From: DATFYM01 sp035315065 | GTDB lineage: Bacteria > Acidobacteriota > Terriglobia > UBA7540 | Assembly (NCBI GenBank): GCA_035315065.1 | Contig: DATFYM010000192.1 | Coordinates: forward strand, 1-21,697 | DNA length: 21,697 bases | Reading direction: 5' to 3' | Shown: in pieces, positions 13,601 through 21,226 of the stretch | How positions within the stretch are numbered: position 1 is the stretch's first letter | Layout of the letters: each line of letters starts with the position of its first letter | Translations under genes and position numbers: made by a program | Notes under the pieces: generated by a model | Databases searched by the model: none | What the model was told of the DNA's origin: nothing | What the model saw: only the letters and a program-made list of their open reading frames with translations

Positions 13601-14661
13601 ACATCAAGACCTTGCGCGGCGCGGGGGGCGGCGGGACCGTCAGCTTGTCGGGATTCGCCACGTTGGCCCTGGGGGGAGGGGCTCCGCATTACGATTTCCG
13701 GGTCCGGCTGGACCAAGCGCACTTCGAGTTTCCCATCAGCTTTACTTCTGTGCTGAGCGGCGGCCTCCACCTGGTCGGAACGGCCGAAAATGGCACCTTG
13801 AACGGCGATCTGGGCATAGGCCAGATGTTCGTCCCGGACAGTTTTGATCTGTTGAGCTGGATCGGACGGGTCGTCGATGCGTTTGCGTCCCATCCCGGCC
13901 CTGCGCCGCCCTTCGGAGGCAAGGTGCGGCTCGACGTCCAGGTGGCCTCGGACCCTGAGGTAAGGATCGAGTCGCGAAACCTCAACGCGGTGCTCAGCGT
14001 TCACACCAGCCTGCGCGGTACTCTGTCGAATCCGGTCGGCTTCGGAGAGGTCCACATTGCGAGCGGCGAAGCCAAGCTACGCGGCAACGACTACAAGGTG
14101 ACGCGCGGCGACATCAGTCTCACCAACCCTTTCCGCACCCAAGCCAACGTCGATGTCGAGGCCACCACCCGCATTCAGCACTACGACTTGACGCTCGACG
14201 TGAGCGGTCCCCTCGAGAACGCGCGTCTGTCGTACCGGTCCGAGCCCCCGCTGCCCACCCAGGACATCCTCGCCCTTCTCGCGCTAGGCTACTCGCATTC
14301 CGAGGAATCGATGGGAGTCTCCGGCAACCAGACTGGCTTCGGGACTCTAGGCGCCAGTGCCCTCCTCTCCCAGGCGCTCTCCAGCCAGGTTTCCGGCCGC
14401 ATCCAGCGGCTTTTCGGGGTCAGTCAGATCAGCATCGACCCCAGCGTCGGAGGCCCGGCGGCAACTTCCAGCCCGCGCCTGACCCTGGTGGAGCGCCCGG
14501 TGCGCGACTTCACCATAACGTACTCCACCAATACCACGAACTCCCTGCAGCGCGTGATCCAAGTGGAGTGGGACCTCACCGACAAGTTGTCGGTGGTCGG
14601 CGAGCGTGACCAGAACGGGGTGTTTGGATTGGAGTTGAAGTTCCGGCGGAGCTTCAAGTAG
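10606..14661 (+). CDS. tamB: TamB-like translocation and assembly module protein
   Basis: A 1351-residue protein of the TamB/AsmA-like superfamily. An N-terminal membrane anchor (about residues 15-36, TFIGTIVALYLGAATVMS) is followed by an AsmA-like start (GARVEIGELEFRPLVFQLALRKLAL). More than a thousand residues of repetitive beta strands follow, with recurring patterns such as LEGDGAIAIANGMLRGEPF and VSLSGFATLALGG. The C-terminal TamB (DUF490) domain includes LRGTLSNPVGFGEVHIASGEA, DILALLALGYS, a conserved end with RPVRDFTITYSTN and a final WDLTDKLSVVGERD. Such proteins form a periplasm-spanning groove for lipid transfer or outer-membrane protein assembly. The usual partner TamA or another Omp85 protein is not in the window. 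ATG 10606 lacks a clear ribosome-binding site because a heptamer array occupies that position. Confidence 0.9.
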   Translation: MKIPRHHFRVSRPMRWVCTFIGTIVALYLGAATVMSTAWFRGILRREITAKLQDLTGARVEIGELEFRPLVFQLALRKLALHGVEGPAEAPLLEAGAIVVTVDPASPFRKKLLLHRFDLEDAEIHLRTYPDGSTNLPGTQGQGAPGNAELIDSLLDLSVGDLTVSRTAVFWNNEQIPLHLSAREVAIVLLRSRLRRQYTGSVALSSLELRDQRWAIPPLTFSTRIEFSRSKLALSSLAWRTAGEPPGVWGSGSLSLDRFPSLTGEASLRARGKIDVLARALGVTEVKGGSFDWDGHIAFSGGKLATQGRAEALEVRIQSSSFVAGPISVAAEYTGTPQRVNVSKLTVSLLGGSMRGRAEVLLRRPAPKLELHATLADIDLSEVFRSLVIERPVTSRLGVAAKVSGTLEASWIPQAPTGALSTRFSLHFRPPSESVVGLRPLAGFLAGAATVAPKLDLGLDQAEFHLPHSSLKAQGTVGSDESNLQVQFATTNFEEERSVVELLVGASAPLPLALKSQATFSGIVRGAITSPAITGHVKIDGFEYGGWAWDGFRGDILVAEHFTRITSGRLVAGASSLDFDVTAGLEQWQATESSPLHIVARANRTPLQGLLDALNLSYPIGGKLTAHLDLSGTESSLEGDGAIAIANGMLRGEPFDSFSSQLRVAKSVFDLTSIQVAKDHGKITGRVMYDAGRQAFSGQLHGAGFSLSDFRLPVAQDTEAWRFPELAELGGVAAFDLDGGGTEQDLRLHGTLSVHGVTVNNSPIGDLESRADWQGSAVRFSGQITGAEGELHWTGGIEAKGNWPIQAKGQYKGLRLESLVNRLEGARFPGLALADGSFEVSGPLKTISRNLAPGLGPARLEVHSVTDSLQVQFPGVRLAWRNAGAVDITYSGETLRVNRFRLEGPSTDFTLEGSANFGEPASLALQARGRADASLLNLIDPSIAATGRFDLDFRAGGTPGQPLLYGTLTVADLSLGYSDFPFRLAGLNGEIQVEGDRVNIKTLRGAGGGGTVSLSGFATLALGGGAPHYDFRVRLDQAHFEFPISFTSVLSGGLHLVGTAENGTLNGDLGIGQMFVPDSFDLLSWIGRVVDAFASHPGPAPPFGGKVRLDVQVASDPEVRIESRNLNAVLSVHTSLRGTLSNPVGFGEVHIASGEAKLRGNDYKVTRGDISLTNPFRTQANVDVEATTRIQHYDLTLDVSGPLENARLSYRSEPPLPTQDILALLALGYSHSEESMGVSGNQTGFGTLGASALLSQALSSQVSGRIQRLFGVSQISIDPSVGGPAATSSPRLTLVERPVRDFTITYSTNTTNSLQRVIQVEWDLTDKLSVVGERDQNGVFGLELKFRRSFK

Positions 14662-14849
14662 AGAGCTAAACGGAGCGTCTAAAGCAATGCCGCACAATCG
14701 ACGCAGCACCGAGCACGGTGACGCAAGAGATAGCGAAGGAGGCTGCTAAAAGTGATGCCATCAAACTTGCGGTCTTGTTGCATGATCCGTTGCCCGGGGC
14801 AAAGCGACAGTTGCCGGCGGCACGGACAAAATCCATTTTAGGTAACCCT

Positions 14850-15299
14850 ATGCGCGTCTTTGGTACAAGCCCCGGTTCTTACTGCCTGCTGCTTTCTGCC
14901 TTCTGCCTACTGCCTACCATCTTCTGCGTACCGCCGGCCCGCGTGATCTTGTCGATGCGGGCGGCGGATTCGTGGCAGGTGAAGCCGGCGAATGCCGCGC
15001 CGCTCCCGCAGGGCGGGATCGCCTGCCGGGTAATGGAGGTGTTCGAGGCCGAACCCCCTGGGGCGACCGTGGTTATTTTTCATCAACGCGACAAGGCAGA
15101 CGGTCCGCGGCTGGGCGAGTTGCTTCTTGCCCACACCGGTCAGCAGGCGGATTTCGCGATTGACGTCGGCAAGCCGCATCGCGCCAAGGTCTTTCGAGTC
15201 AGGAGCTGTTTTGGCCGGGGGCTCCTGGTTTTCGCCTCCGGCGAGGCGAAGCTCACCGCGGGTGACGATTTCGTGTTGCGGTTCTCGCAAGAAAAGTGA
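14850..15299 (+). CDS. small exported protein with repeat-encoded hydrophobic leader
   Basis: A 149-residue protein of unknown family. ATG 14850 is preceded by AGGT. An upstream GTG at 14718 would add 44 residues that I do not recognise. Residues 11-27 are a hydrophobic leader encoded by the TGCCTAC heptamer array and read as YCLLLSA, FCLLPTI, FC. Cysteines are at 12, 20 and 26, so a lipoprotein-like or ordinary signal peptide is possible, with processing perhaps near residues 35-40. The mature part (from about SWQVKP) is a compact alpha/beta domain with TVVIFHQRDKADGPRLGELLL and a final VFASGEAKLTAGDDFVLRF. It lies downstream of tamB with 188 bp between, which holds no other gene that I can support. 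Function unknown. Confidence 0.65.
   Translation: MRVFGTSPGSYCLLLSAFCLLPTIFCVPPARVILSMRAADSWQVKPANAAPLPQGGIACRVMEVFEAEPPGATVVIFHQRDKADGPRLGELLLAHTGQQADFAIDVGKPHRAKVFRVRSCFGRGLLVFASGEAKLTAGDDFVLRFSQEK
14876..14931. repeat. heptanucleotide array inside a coding region, unit TGCCTAC
   Basis: Eight units in strict phase: TTCTTAC (14876-14882), TGCCTGC, TGCTTTC, TGCCTTC, TGCCTAC, TGCCTAC, CATCTTC, TGCGTAC (to 14931). It lies within the first 28 codons of the small exported protein and is free of stops in all three frames of this strand. It is related to the inverse of the GCAGTAG units at 5418-5487. Confidence 0.92.
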
Positions 15300-15317
15300 A
15301 GAGGTGCCGACTGCCCC

Positions 15318-15346
15318 TTGACAGGTGCTCGGCGCACACGTAATGT
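15318..15346 (+). promoter_or_regulatory. predicted promoter for the LarA-like/SDR operon
   Basis: A perfect -35 TTGACA (15318-15323) is followed after 17 bp by TAATGT (15341-15346), a partial -10. It lies about 120 bp upstream of the LarA-like start, giving a leader that contains the CTGACTC heptamer array. Confidence 0.4.
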
Positions 15347-15404
15347 CGGATTGCTGATGAGGTCCATTGATTTTTGGTTGGAGCCACCGCCGGAGACAGT
15401 GCGT

Positions 15405-15446
15405 CTTGATTCTGACTCCTGACTCCTGACTCCTGACTTCTGACTC
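15405..15446. repeat. heptanucleotide array, unit CTGACTC
   Basis: Six units in phase: CTTGATT (15405-15411), CTGACTC three times (15412-15432), CTGACTT, CTGACTC (to 15446). It lies in the presumed 5' leader of the LarA-like gene and ends a few bases before its GGAGG ribosome-binding site. It is the last array seen in the window; none follows up to 21697. Confidence 0.93.
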
Positions 15447-15465
15447 CTTCTTGGAGGATCTGCCC

Positions 15466-17154
15466 ATGGCCACCCAGACCGCGACCATTCCGCCGGGTCC
15501 GAAAACCTACGAGTTCGGCGACCCCACGCCCAACGCCGTTGGTCGAAAAGCGGCTGTGTCGCACGATAGCTGCGTGGTGTACCTGGAGAAGAAGTCGGCG
15601 CCGCGCCTCCTGTGGCACGGCGAAGACCTGCTCTCCGTGAAGATGCCGGAGGGCACGCGCGAGGTTTACCCCAACCCGACGATTCCGGGCCTCAAGGACC
15701 GCGACGGAGCCATCCGCTACGCCCTGGCCCATCCCGAGGAGATGGAACCGCTCGACGCGCTGCTCCGGCCGGGGATGAAGGTCACCGTCGCCATGGACGA
15801 CATCTCGCTGCCGCTCCCCAAGATGCCACGGCCCGACATTCGTCAGTCGGTCCTGACCATTCTGCTCGAGATGTTCGCCCGCAAGGGGATCACCGACTTT
15901 CACCTGATCATTGCCACGTCGCTGCATCGCCGTATGGCGCCGTTTGAAATCAAGCATGCCGTGGGAAGCAAGATCTTCAGTCAGTATTACCCGGAGCGGC
16001 TTTACAACTTCGACGCCGAAGCCCCCAATGGCATGGTGGAGTTAGGCGTCACTGAACTGGGCGAGCGCGCCCGCATCAGTCGCCGCGCCGCCGAGTCGGA
16101 CCTACTGATCTACGTCAACATCAACCTGGTGCCGATGGATGGCGGCTCCAAGTCCGTGGGCGTGGGCCTGTGCGATTACCTCACTCTCCAGGCGCACCAC
16201 ACTCCTCGGGCGATTCTTGACTCCGATTCCTATTTCGACCCGCCCCGCTCGGTGATGGCGCACTCGTGCAACCGCATCGCCAAGATCATCAACCAGAAGC
16301 TGAAGGTGTTCCACATCGAGACGGTTCTCAACAACGCCATGTTCGAGAAGATGATGGCGTTCTTTTACAAGAATGAAGATCAGTACTCGCCCTACGACGA
16401 GATGATGTTCGGCACCACGCGGTACGCCCTCAGCAAGATGTCGCGTGCATTGAAGCGCCAGATCCTGTTCGCTGTGCCGGCTCCCTACCAGGTGATCGCC
16501 GTCCACGCCGGGGCCATGCAGCCCGTGCACGACAAAACGCTCGCCTACTGCTTCTCCCAGTACTGCGTCCCCATTCAGGGCCAGACCGATGTGGTGGTGC
16601 AGGGCATTCCGTTCATCTCACCCTATAACGTCAACTCGATTCTGAATCCGCTACTGGTACAGGTGATGGCGCAGGGCTACTTCCACAACATGTACCGCGG
16701 CATGCCGGTGGTGAAGAAGAACGGAGTCTCGATCATCACTCATCCGGTGTACGACGAGTTCCATCCGCTGCACCATCCTTCCTACATCGAGTTCTTCCAC
16801 CGCATCTTGCCCGAGACGCGCGATTCGTTCGAGCTGCAGCGAAAGTACGAGCCGGAGTTCGCCCACAATCCCGAGTACATCCGCATGTACCGCACCGGCA
16901 ACGCCTACCACGGCGTCCACCCGTTCTACATGTGGTATTGGGGCGAGAACGGCCGCGCCCACTTGGGCAAGACGATCGTGGTGGGAGCTGAAGACCCGAA
17001 GGTGCCCGCGGTGATGGGTTGGGACAGCGCGAGCAGCATGGAAGAAGCTCTGGAGATGGCCGAAAGCCACGTGGGCCATAAGCCAAGCATCACGTTGATG
17101 CACAACGCGCCGATCAATATGGTGGACGTGTTGGGTACGCCGGAAAGCGTGTGA
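15466..17154 (+). CDS. LarA-superfamily protein (DUF2088-like), divergent
   Basis: A 562-residue protein, longer than lactate racemase LarA (about 425), with the LarA N-terminal domain fold. A DD pair opens MDDISLPLPKMPRPDIR (about 110-126), replacing the usual D-x-TRP. H154-R155 in TSLHRRMAP match the GTHR motif. AAESDLLIYVNINLVPMDGGSK (about 208-229) replaces the region where LarA has PH..AGFSGGAK, keeping GGSK with K229. LarA uses a nickel-pincer nucleotide to racemise lactate; superfamily members act on other 2-hydroxyacids. Here the changed motifs and the long C-terminal part, rich in His, Tyr and Met, argue for another substrate or role. ATG 15466 is preceded by GGAGG at seven bases. 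The SDR gene follows after 33 bp. The cofactor-making genes larB, larC and larE are not in the window. Confidence 0.78.
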   Translation: MATQTATIPPGPKTYEFGDPTPNAVGRKAAVSHDSCVVYLEKKSAPRLLWHGEDLLSVKMPEGTREVYPNPTIPGLKDRDGAIRYALAHPEEMEPLDALLRPGMKVTVAMDDISLPLPKMPRPDIRQSVLTILLEMFARKGITDFHLIIATSLHRRMAPFEIKHAVGSKIFSQYYPERLYNFDAEAPNGMVELGVTELGERARISRRAAESDLLIYVNINLVPMDGGSKSVGVGLCDYLTLQAHHTPRAILDSDSYFDPPRSVMAHSCNRIAKIINQKLKVFHIETVLNNAMFEKMMAFFYKNEDQYSPYDEMMFGTTRYALSKMSRALKRQILFAVPAPYQVIAVHAGAMQPVHDKTLAYCFSQYCVPIQGQTDVVVQGIPFISPYNVNSILNPLLVQVMAQGYFHNMYRGMPVVKKNGVSIITHPVYDEFHPLHHPSYIEFFHRILPETRDSFELQRKYEPEFAHNPEYIRMYRTGNAYHGVHPFYMWYWGENGRAHLGKTIVVGAEDPKVPAVMGWDSASSMEEALEMAESHVGHKPSITLMHNAPINMVDVLGTPESV

Positions 17155-17187
17155 CCGCTATGAGCTGATTGACCCTTCTCATCTCGC

Positions 17188-18177
17188 ATGAAATCGATCC
17201 TGATCACCGGCGCCACGGGATTCCTGGGCAAGCATCTTGCTGAAGGGTTGCTGCAATCGGAACCGGAAACACGGCTGCGAGTTTTGTGCCGTGGAAGGTC
17301 GCCTTGGGATCACAATCCGCGGGTGGAAGTGGTTCACGGTGACATCACGTCGGCCGAGGATGTTCACCGGGCGGCCGAAGGCGTAGGCGAGATTTATCAC
17401 CTGGCGGGCATCGTCTCGCGCGATCCTAAGGACGTCCTGCTGCTCTATCGAACTCACATCGAGGGCACGCGCAACGTGTGTGAGGCGGCTCGCCAGCACA
17501 GTACGGCGAAGGTAGTGATCGCTTCCACCTCAGGAGTGATGGCCGTCAGCCGGGACGCGATCGTGCACCGCGAAACCAGCGGCTACAAGCACGAGGTCGT
17601 TGGAGAGTGGCCGTACTATCTGAGCAAAATCTTCGCCGAGAAGCTCGCGCTGGACTACTTCGAGCGGTACCAACTGCGGGTGACTTGTGTGAACCCCAGC
17701 CTGATCCTGGGTCCGGGCGACGATCGCCTTTCGTCCACGCGCGACGTGGCGTTGTTCCTGCGCGGGCAGATCATGGCCATTCCCGAAGGAGGGTTGAATT
17801 TCGTGGACGTTCGGGACGTGGCCCTCGCACTGATTGCGGCCATGCGCCGGGGCCAACCGGGCGAGCGCTATCTCTTGGGCGGCCCAAACTGGAGCTTCGG
17901 CGAATTCCTCGACGCCCTCGCGAAGGTATCGGGCCTGCGGGCGCCGAAGCTTCGCTCGTCCGTGCGACTGTCGCTGGCGAGCGCGCGTCTGCTGCGGCCG
18001 ATCCTGCCGCTTGTCGGCAAGTCATTCGAGCTCGACGACGCATCGATCAAGATGTCGGCGCTTTTCTGGTACTGCGACTCGAGCAAGGCGCGCGCCGAAC
18101 TTGGTTTCCAAACGCGTGATCCAATAGCGACCTTGCGGGATACGGTCGAGGACCTGCGGCAACGTCGGGTAGTGTGA
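17188..18177 (+). CDS. NAD(P)-dependent SDR, dihydroflavonol-reductase/epimerase-like
   Basis: A 329-residue extended short-chain dehydrogenase. The dinucleotide motif TGATGFLG is at 7-14, GDIT comes after beta-3, the serine lies in IASTSGV (about 111-117), and the catalytic Y143 and K147 sit in PYYLSK. The loop after the third strand has several Arg residues (LCRGR), which may favour NADP. Relatives reduce ketones, epimerise nucleotide sugars or act on lipid-like substrates; the substrate here is not evident. The gene starts 33 bp after the LarA-like gene on the same strand, so the two are probably co-transcribed and may act on successive hydroxy/keto intermediates. No strong ribosome-binding site precedes ATG 17188. 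It ends 30 bp before the convergent pilT. The 30-bp gap includes a short GGCC-AAACC-GGCC palindrome. Confidence 0.83.
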   Translation: MKSILITGATGFLGKHLAEGLLQSEPETRLRVLCRGRSPWDHNPRVEVVHGDITSAEDVHRAAEGVGEIYHLAGIVSRDPKDVLLLYRTHIEGTRNVCEAARQHSTAKVVIASTSGVMAVSRDAIVHRETSGYKHEVVGEWPYYLSKIFAEKLALDYFERYQLRVTCVNPSLILGPGDDRLSSTRDVALFLRGQIMAIPEGGLNFVDVRDVALALIAAMRRGQPGERYLLGGPNWSFGEFLDALAKVSGLRAPKLRSSVRLSLASARLLRPILPLVGKSFELDDASIKMSALFWYCDSSKARAELGFQTRDPIATLRDTVEDLRQRRVV

Positions 18178-18207
18178 TGATTTCGGACGGGGCCAAACCG
18201 GCCTTCG

Positions 18208-19335
18208 TCAGTACTTCTTTCCCGCCAGGACCGGTGCCGGGCGTTGCCCCATCTCTCCCGACGTGGCGCGTCGCATCATGTCCTCGAGTTCGTCGCGGTT
18301 GCTGGCCGCGTTCAAGGCAACGTCCCGGTTGATCACTGCCTTCTGCCAGAGCCAAAGCAGGGACTGATTGAAGGTTTGCATGCCCAGCTTCTCCTGCCCC
18401 GCCTGCATGACGCCGTAAATCTGGTGGATCTTGTCTTCCCGGATCAGGTTGCGGATGGCGGCGTTGGGAATGAGGATCTCCATCGCCATTGCCCGACCCT
18501 TGCCGTCGGCGCGTGGCAAGAGGCTTTGGCAGAGGACACCCTCCAGAACCAGGGAGAGCTGGGAGCGGACCTGGGACTGTTGCTGTGCCGGAAAGCTATC
18601 GATGATGCGGTGCACGGTGGAGGAGGCGTTGTTGGTGTGGAGTGTCGCCAGCGTAAGGTGTCCTGTCTCTGCGATGCGCAAGGCGGATTCCATGGTCTCG
18701 AGGTCACGCATTTCTCCGATCAGCACCACGTCCGGATCCTCACGTAACGCGGCGCGCAAAGCATTGGGGAACGATCGTGTATCGTAGCGGACCTCCCGCT
18801 GGTTCACCAAACACCGCTTGTGCTGGTGCAGGAACTCGATGGGGTCCTCGATGGTGATGATGTGGCTGGCGCGCGACTCGTTGATGGAGTCGATCATCGT
18901 GCTCAGGGTGGTGGACTTGCCGCTACCGGTGGGGCCGGTCACCAGGATCAGGCCCCGAGGCTTCTTGCAGAGGTCCCGCACCACCGCCGGCAAGCCCAAC
19001 TTTTCGAAGCTGACAATCACGAAAGGGATGGTGCGAAAGACGCAGCCCACCGCGCCCCGCTGGAAAAACAGGTTGCCGCGGAAACGAGCGACGCCCTTCA
19101 CGCTGAAAGAAAAGTCGAGTTCCAGGCTCTCTTCAAAGAGGTGCTTCTGTGAGTCGGTGAGAACGCTGTAGGCGAGCTGCTTGGTATCGGAGGGGCTAAG
19201 GGCAGGGAGCCAGTTGCAAGGGGTGAGCTCGCCGTGGACGCGCATCCGCGGCGGCGAGCCGGTGGTAATGTGCAAATCCGAGCCCCCGGCATCGACCATC
19301 ACCTTCAAGAGTTCCGTCAGGGTTGGCAGTGGCAT
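18208..19335 (-). CDS. pilT: type IV pilus retraction ATPase PilT
   Basis: A 375-residue hexameric ATPase that drives pilus retraction at the cytoplasmic face of the inner membrane. The N-terminal PAS-like domain holds GSDLHITTGSPPRMRVHG (18-35). Walker A GPTGSGKST is at 134-142, the Asp box runs near 156-178 (ITIEDPIE), and Walker B is DVVLIGEMRD at 202-211. The His box ends in HLTLATLHTN (226-235). The C-terminal AIRNLIRE at 293-300 is the PilT signature, distinguishing it from the assembly ATPase PilB. Length is slightly above the usual 345-370. ATG 19335 has AGGAA about six bases upstream. It lies 54 bp downstream of pilB on the same strand, so the two are probably one operon. A following pilC, common in such clusters, is absent. 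Confidence 0.95.
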   Translation of the reverse strand: MPLPTLTELLKVMVDAGGSDLHITTGSPPRMRVHGELTPCNWLPALSPSDTKQLAYSVLTDSQKHLFEESLELDFSFSVKGVARFRGNLFFQRGAVGCVFRTIPFVIVSFEKLGLPAVVRDLCKKPRGLILVTGPTGSGKSTTLSTMIDSINESRASHIITIEDPIEFLHQHKRCLVNQREVRYDTRSFPNALRAALREDPDVVLIGEMRDLETMESALRIAETGHLTLATLHTNNASSTVHRIIDSFPAQQQSQVRSQLSLVLEGVLCQSLLPRADGKGRAMAMEILIPNAAIRNLIREDKIHQIYGVMQAGQEKLGMQTFNQSLLWLWQKAVINRDVALNAASNRDELEDMMRRATSGEMGQRPAPVLAGKKY

Positions 19336-19389
19336 TCTCTTTCCTCGCTCGACTCGCCGCCTACGGCTGTTCGCGCCAAGTGTAGGGTA

Positions 19390-21210
19390 TCAGCGGACTG
19401 TTTCGCGCAGGACTTCGTCCAGCGTCGTCCATCCCTCCTTGACCTTGTTCAGGCCGCTCTGGCGCAGCGTCAGCATTCCCTGCTCCAAGGCCTTGCGCTT
19501 CAGGTCGAGCGCCGAGCTGCCCACCAGGATCATGTCTCGAAGGTCGTCGGTGATTTCCAAGACCTCAAACAGTCCGATCCGGCCCTTATAACCTGTTTTG
19601 CCACAGAGGTCGCAACCCTTGCCCCGATAAACTCGCACTGTTCCAGCTTCCTCAGGAGTGAAGCCGGCCTCGAGCAGCGCCTGGAGGGGAACATCCTCCG
19701 GCGCCTTGCATCGCGGGCAGATGGTGCGGACCAGGCGCTGGGCGGCGATCAGATGCACCGAGGTCGCTACCAGGAAAGGCTCGATTCCCATGTTGATGAG
19801 CCGGGTGATCGTCGAGGGCGCGTCGTTGGTGTGCAACGTGGAAAGTACCATGTGCCCGGTCAACGCCGCCTTGATGGCGATCTCCGCCGTCTCGAAGTCC
19901 CGGATCTCACCCACCAGGATGATGTCCGGATCCTGACGCAGGAAAGAGCGCAGGGCGGCGGCGAAGTTGAGCCCGATCTGGTCTTTCATCTGCACCTGGT
20001 TGACGCCCGGCAACTGGAACTCCACCGGATCCTCCGCAGTCACGATGTTTACGTCGGGCTGGTTCAAGGCGAAGATTGCGGAATAGAGCGTGTTGGTCTT
20101 GCCGCTGCCGGTCGGCCCCGTCACCAGAACAATTCCGTAAGGCTTCTCGATGGCCGTCTTAAACTTGGCCAGCGGGTTGGGTTCGAAGCCGAGCCGGGTC
20201 ATGTCGAGGCGCAGGTTCTCTTTGTCGAGCAGCCGGAGAACAACCTTTTCGCCGTGCAGCGTAGGCATGATGGAGACGCGGAAATCGATCTGCTTCTTCT
20301 TGCCGTTGTGGACGAGCCTCACCATGATGCGCCCGTCCTGGGGCAGGCGCTTCTCGGAGATGTCGAGCTTGGCCATGATCTTGATGCGACTCACCATGGC
20401 ATCGCGCAGCTTGAGGGGCGGGTTCATGATGTTGCGCAGCAGGCCGTCAACGCGGTAGCGGATGCGGTACTCCTTCTCATAAGGTTCCAGGTGAATGTCG
20501 CTGGCCTCGCGATTGACTGCATCGGTGAGGATGTAGTTGACCAGCCTGATCACCGGGGCCTCTTCGGCCGCCTTCTCCAACGCCTCCAGGTTCAGCGCCT
20601 CGGCATCTTCCGCTTCCAGCTCGAGGCTGTCCGCGTCGGCCTCGTCGATGAAACCAACCAGTTCCTGAAGTTCCTTTTTGCGCTCCACCTCCTCGAAGGA
20701 GCCGTAGTACTTCTTGATGGCGTCCATGATGGCCGTCTCGCTGGCCAGCACCGGCTCGATATTGAAGCCGGTCATGAACTTGATATCATCCATGACGGCG
20801 ACATTGGTTGGATCCACCATGGCCAGGGTGAGCGTCGAACCCACCCGGCTCAGAGCCAGGGCCTGATGCTTGGCTGCCACCTCCATGGGGATCAGATTCA
20901 TCAGGTTGGCATCGACATCGAAATAAGCGAGATTGATGGAGGGAACACCGTATTGACGCGAAAGGGCGGCCGTGAGGTCGTCCTCGTTGATCGCTTGCTG
21001 GCGAATCAGAATTTGTCCCAGACGGTCGTTGCTGTTCTGCTGCTGCGCTATGGCGCGCTCGAGTTGATCCCCGCTGATCAGTCCTTCGCGGACGAGGATC
21101 TCACCGAGTCGGCTCTTCGCCTTCCACCCCGGCTTCGGGCTCCGATCTGACGAAGGCACCTCTGGACTGGGCGTGCGCGACAATCTCTCGAGAACCGTGT
21201 CCTTGGTCAT
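19390..21210 (-). CDS. pilB: type IV pilus assembly ATPase PilB (GspE family)
   Basis: A 606-residue motor ATPase that powers pilin polymerisation, a little longer than typical PilB. Two MshEN/GspE-N modules (about 33-90 and 92-168) lead with LGEILVREGLIS and LGQILIRQQAI. An acidic linker rich in Glu and Asp (about 170-215) follows, then the PAS-like arm with SDIHLEPYEKEYRIRYRVDG. Walker A GPTGSGKTNT is at 365-374, Walker B PDIILVGEIRD at 428-438, and the His box ends in HMVLSTLHTND. A tetracysteine zinc site (C498, C501, C533, C536) is complete. The N-terminal 30 residues are Ser/Pro-rich and unordered. ATG 21210 is preferred; an in-frame GTG at 21228 would add six residues. Neither has a strong ribosome-binding site. 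pilT follows at 54 bp. Confidence 0.95.
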   Translation of the reverse strand: MTKDTVLERLSRTPSPEVPSSDRSPKPGWKAKSRLGEILVREGLISGDQLERAIAQQQNSNDRLGQILIRQQAINEDDLTAALSRQYGVPSINLAYFDVDANLMNLIPMEVAAKHQALALSRVGSTLTLAMVDPTNVAVMDDIKFMTGFNIEPVLASETAIMDAIKKYYGSFEEVERKKELQELVGFIDEADADSLELEAEDAEALNLEALEKAAEEAPVIRLVNYILTDAVNREASDIHLEPYEKEYRIRYRVDGLLRNIMNPPLKLRDAMVSRIKIMAKLDISEKRLPQDGRIMVRLVHNGKKKQIDFRVSIMPTLHGEKVVLRLLDKENLRLDMTRLGFEPNPLAKFKTAIEKPYGIVLVTGPTGSGKTNTLYSAIFALNQPDVNIVTAEDPVEFQLPGVNQVQMKDQIGLNFAAALRSFLRQDPDIILVGEIRDFETAEIAIKAALTGHMVLSTLHTNDAPSTITRLINMGIEPFLVATSVHLIAAQRLVRTICPRCKAPEDVPLQALLEAGFTPEEAGTVRVYRGKGCDLCGKTGYKGRIGLFEVLEITDDLRDMILVGSSALDLKRKALEQGMLTLRQSGLNKVKEGWTTLDEVLRETVR

Positions 21211-21226
21211 CGCTCTAACGTCACCC

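Noticed and set aside
12739..14055. A 438-codon open frame on the minus strand
   Set aside because: It is the antisense shadow of the TamB-like gene, with a Gln/Arg-rich composition typical of such shadows.
14748..14840. A Cys-rich 28-to-29-codon frame after a GGAGG in the gap between tamB and the small exported protein
   Set aside because: The spacing to the start is long, no family is recognised, and the Cys/Arg-rich composition looks like chance translation.
19234..21150. A 638-codon open frame on the plus strand opposite pilB
   Set aside because: It is antisense to an unmistakable PilB. High GC keeps the opposite strand open, and its translation shows no domain.
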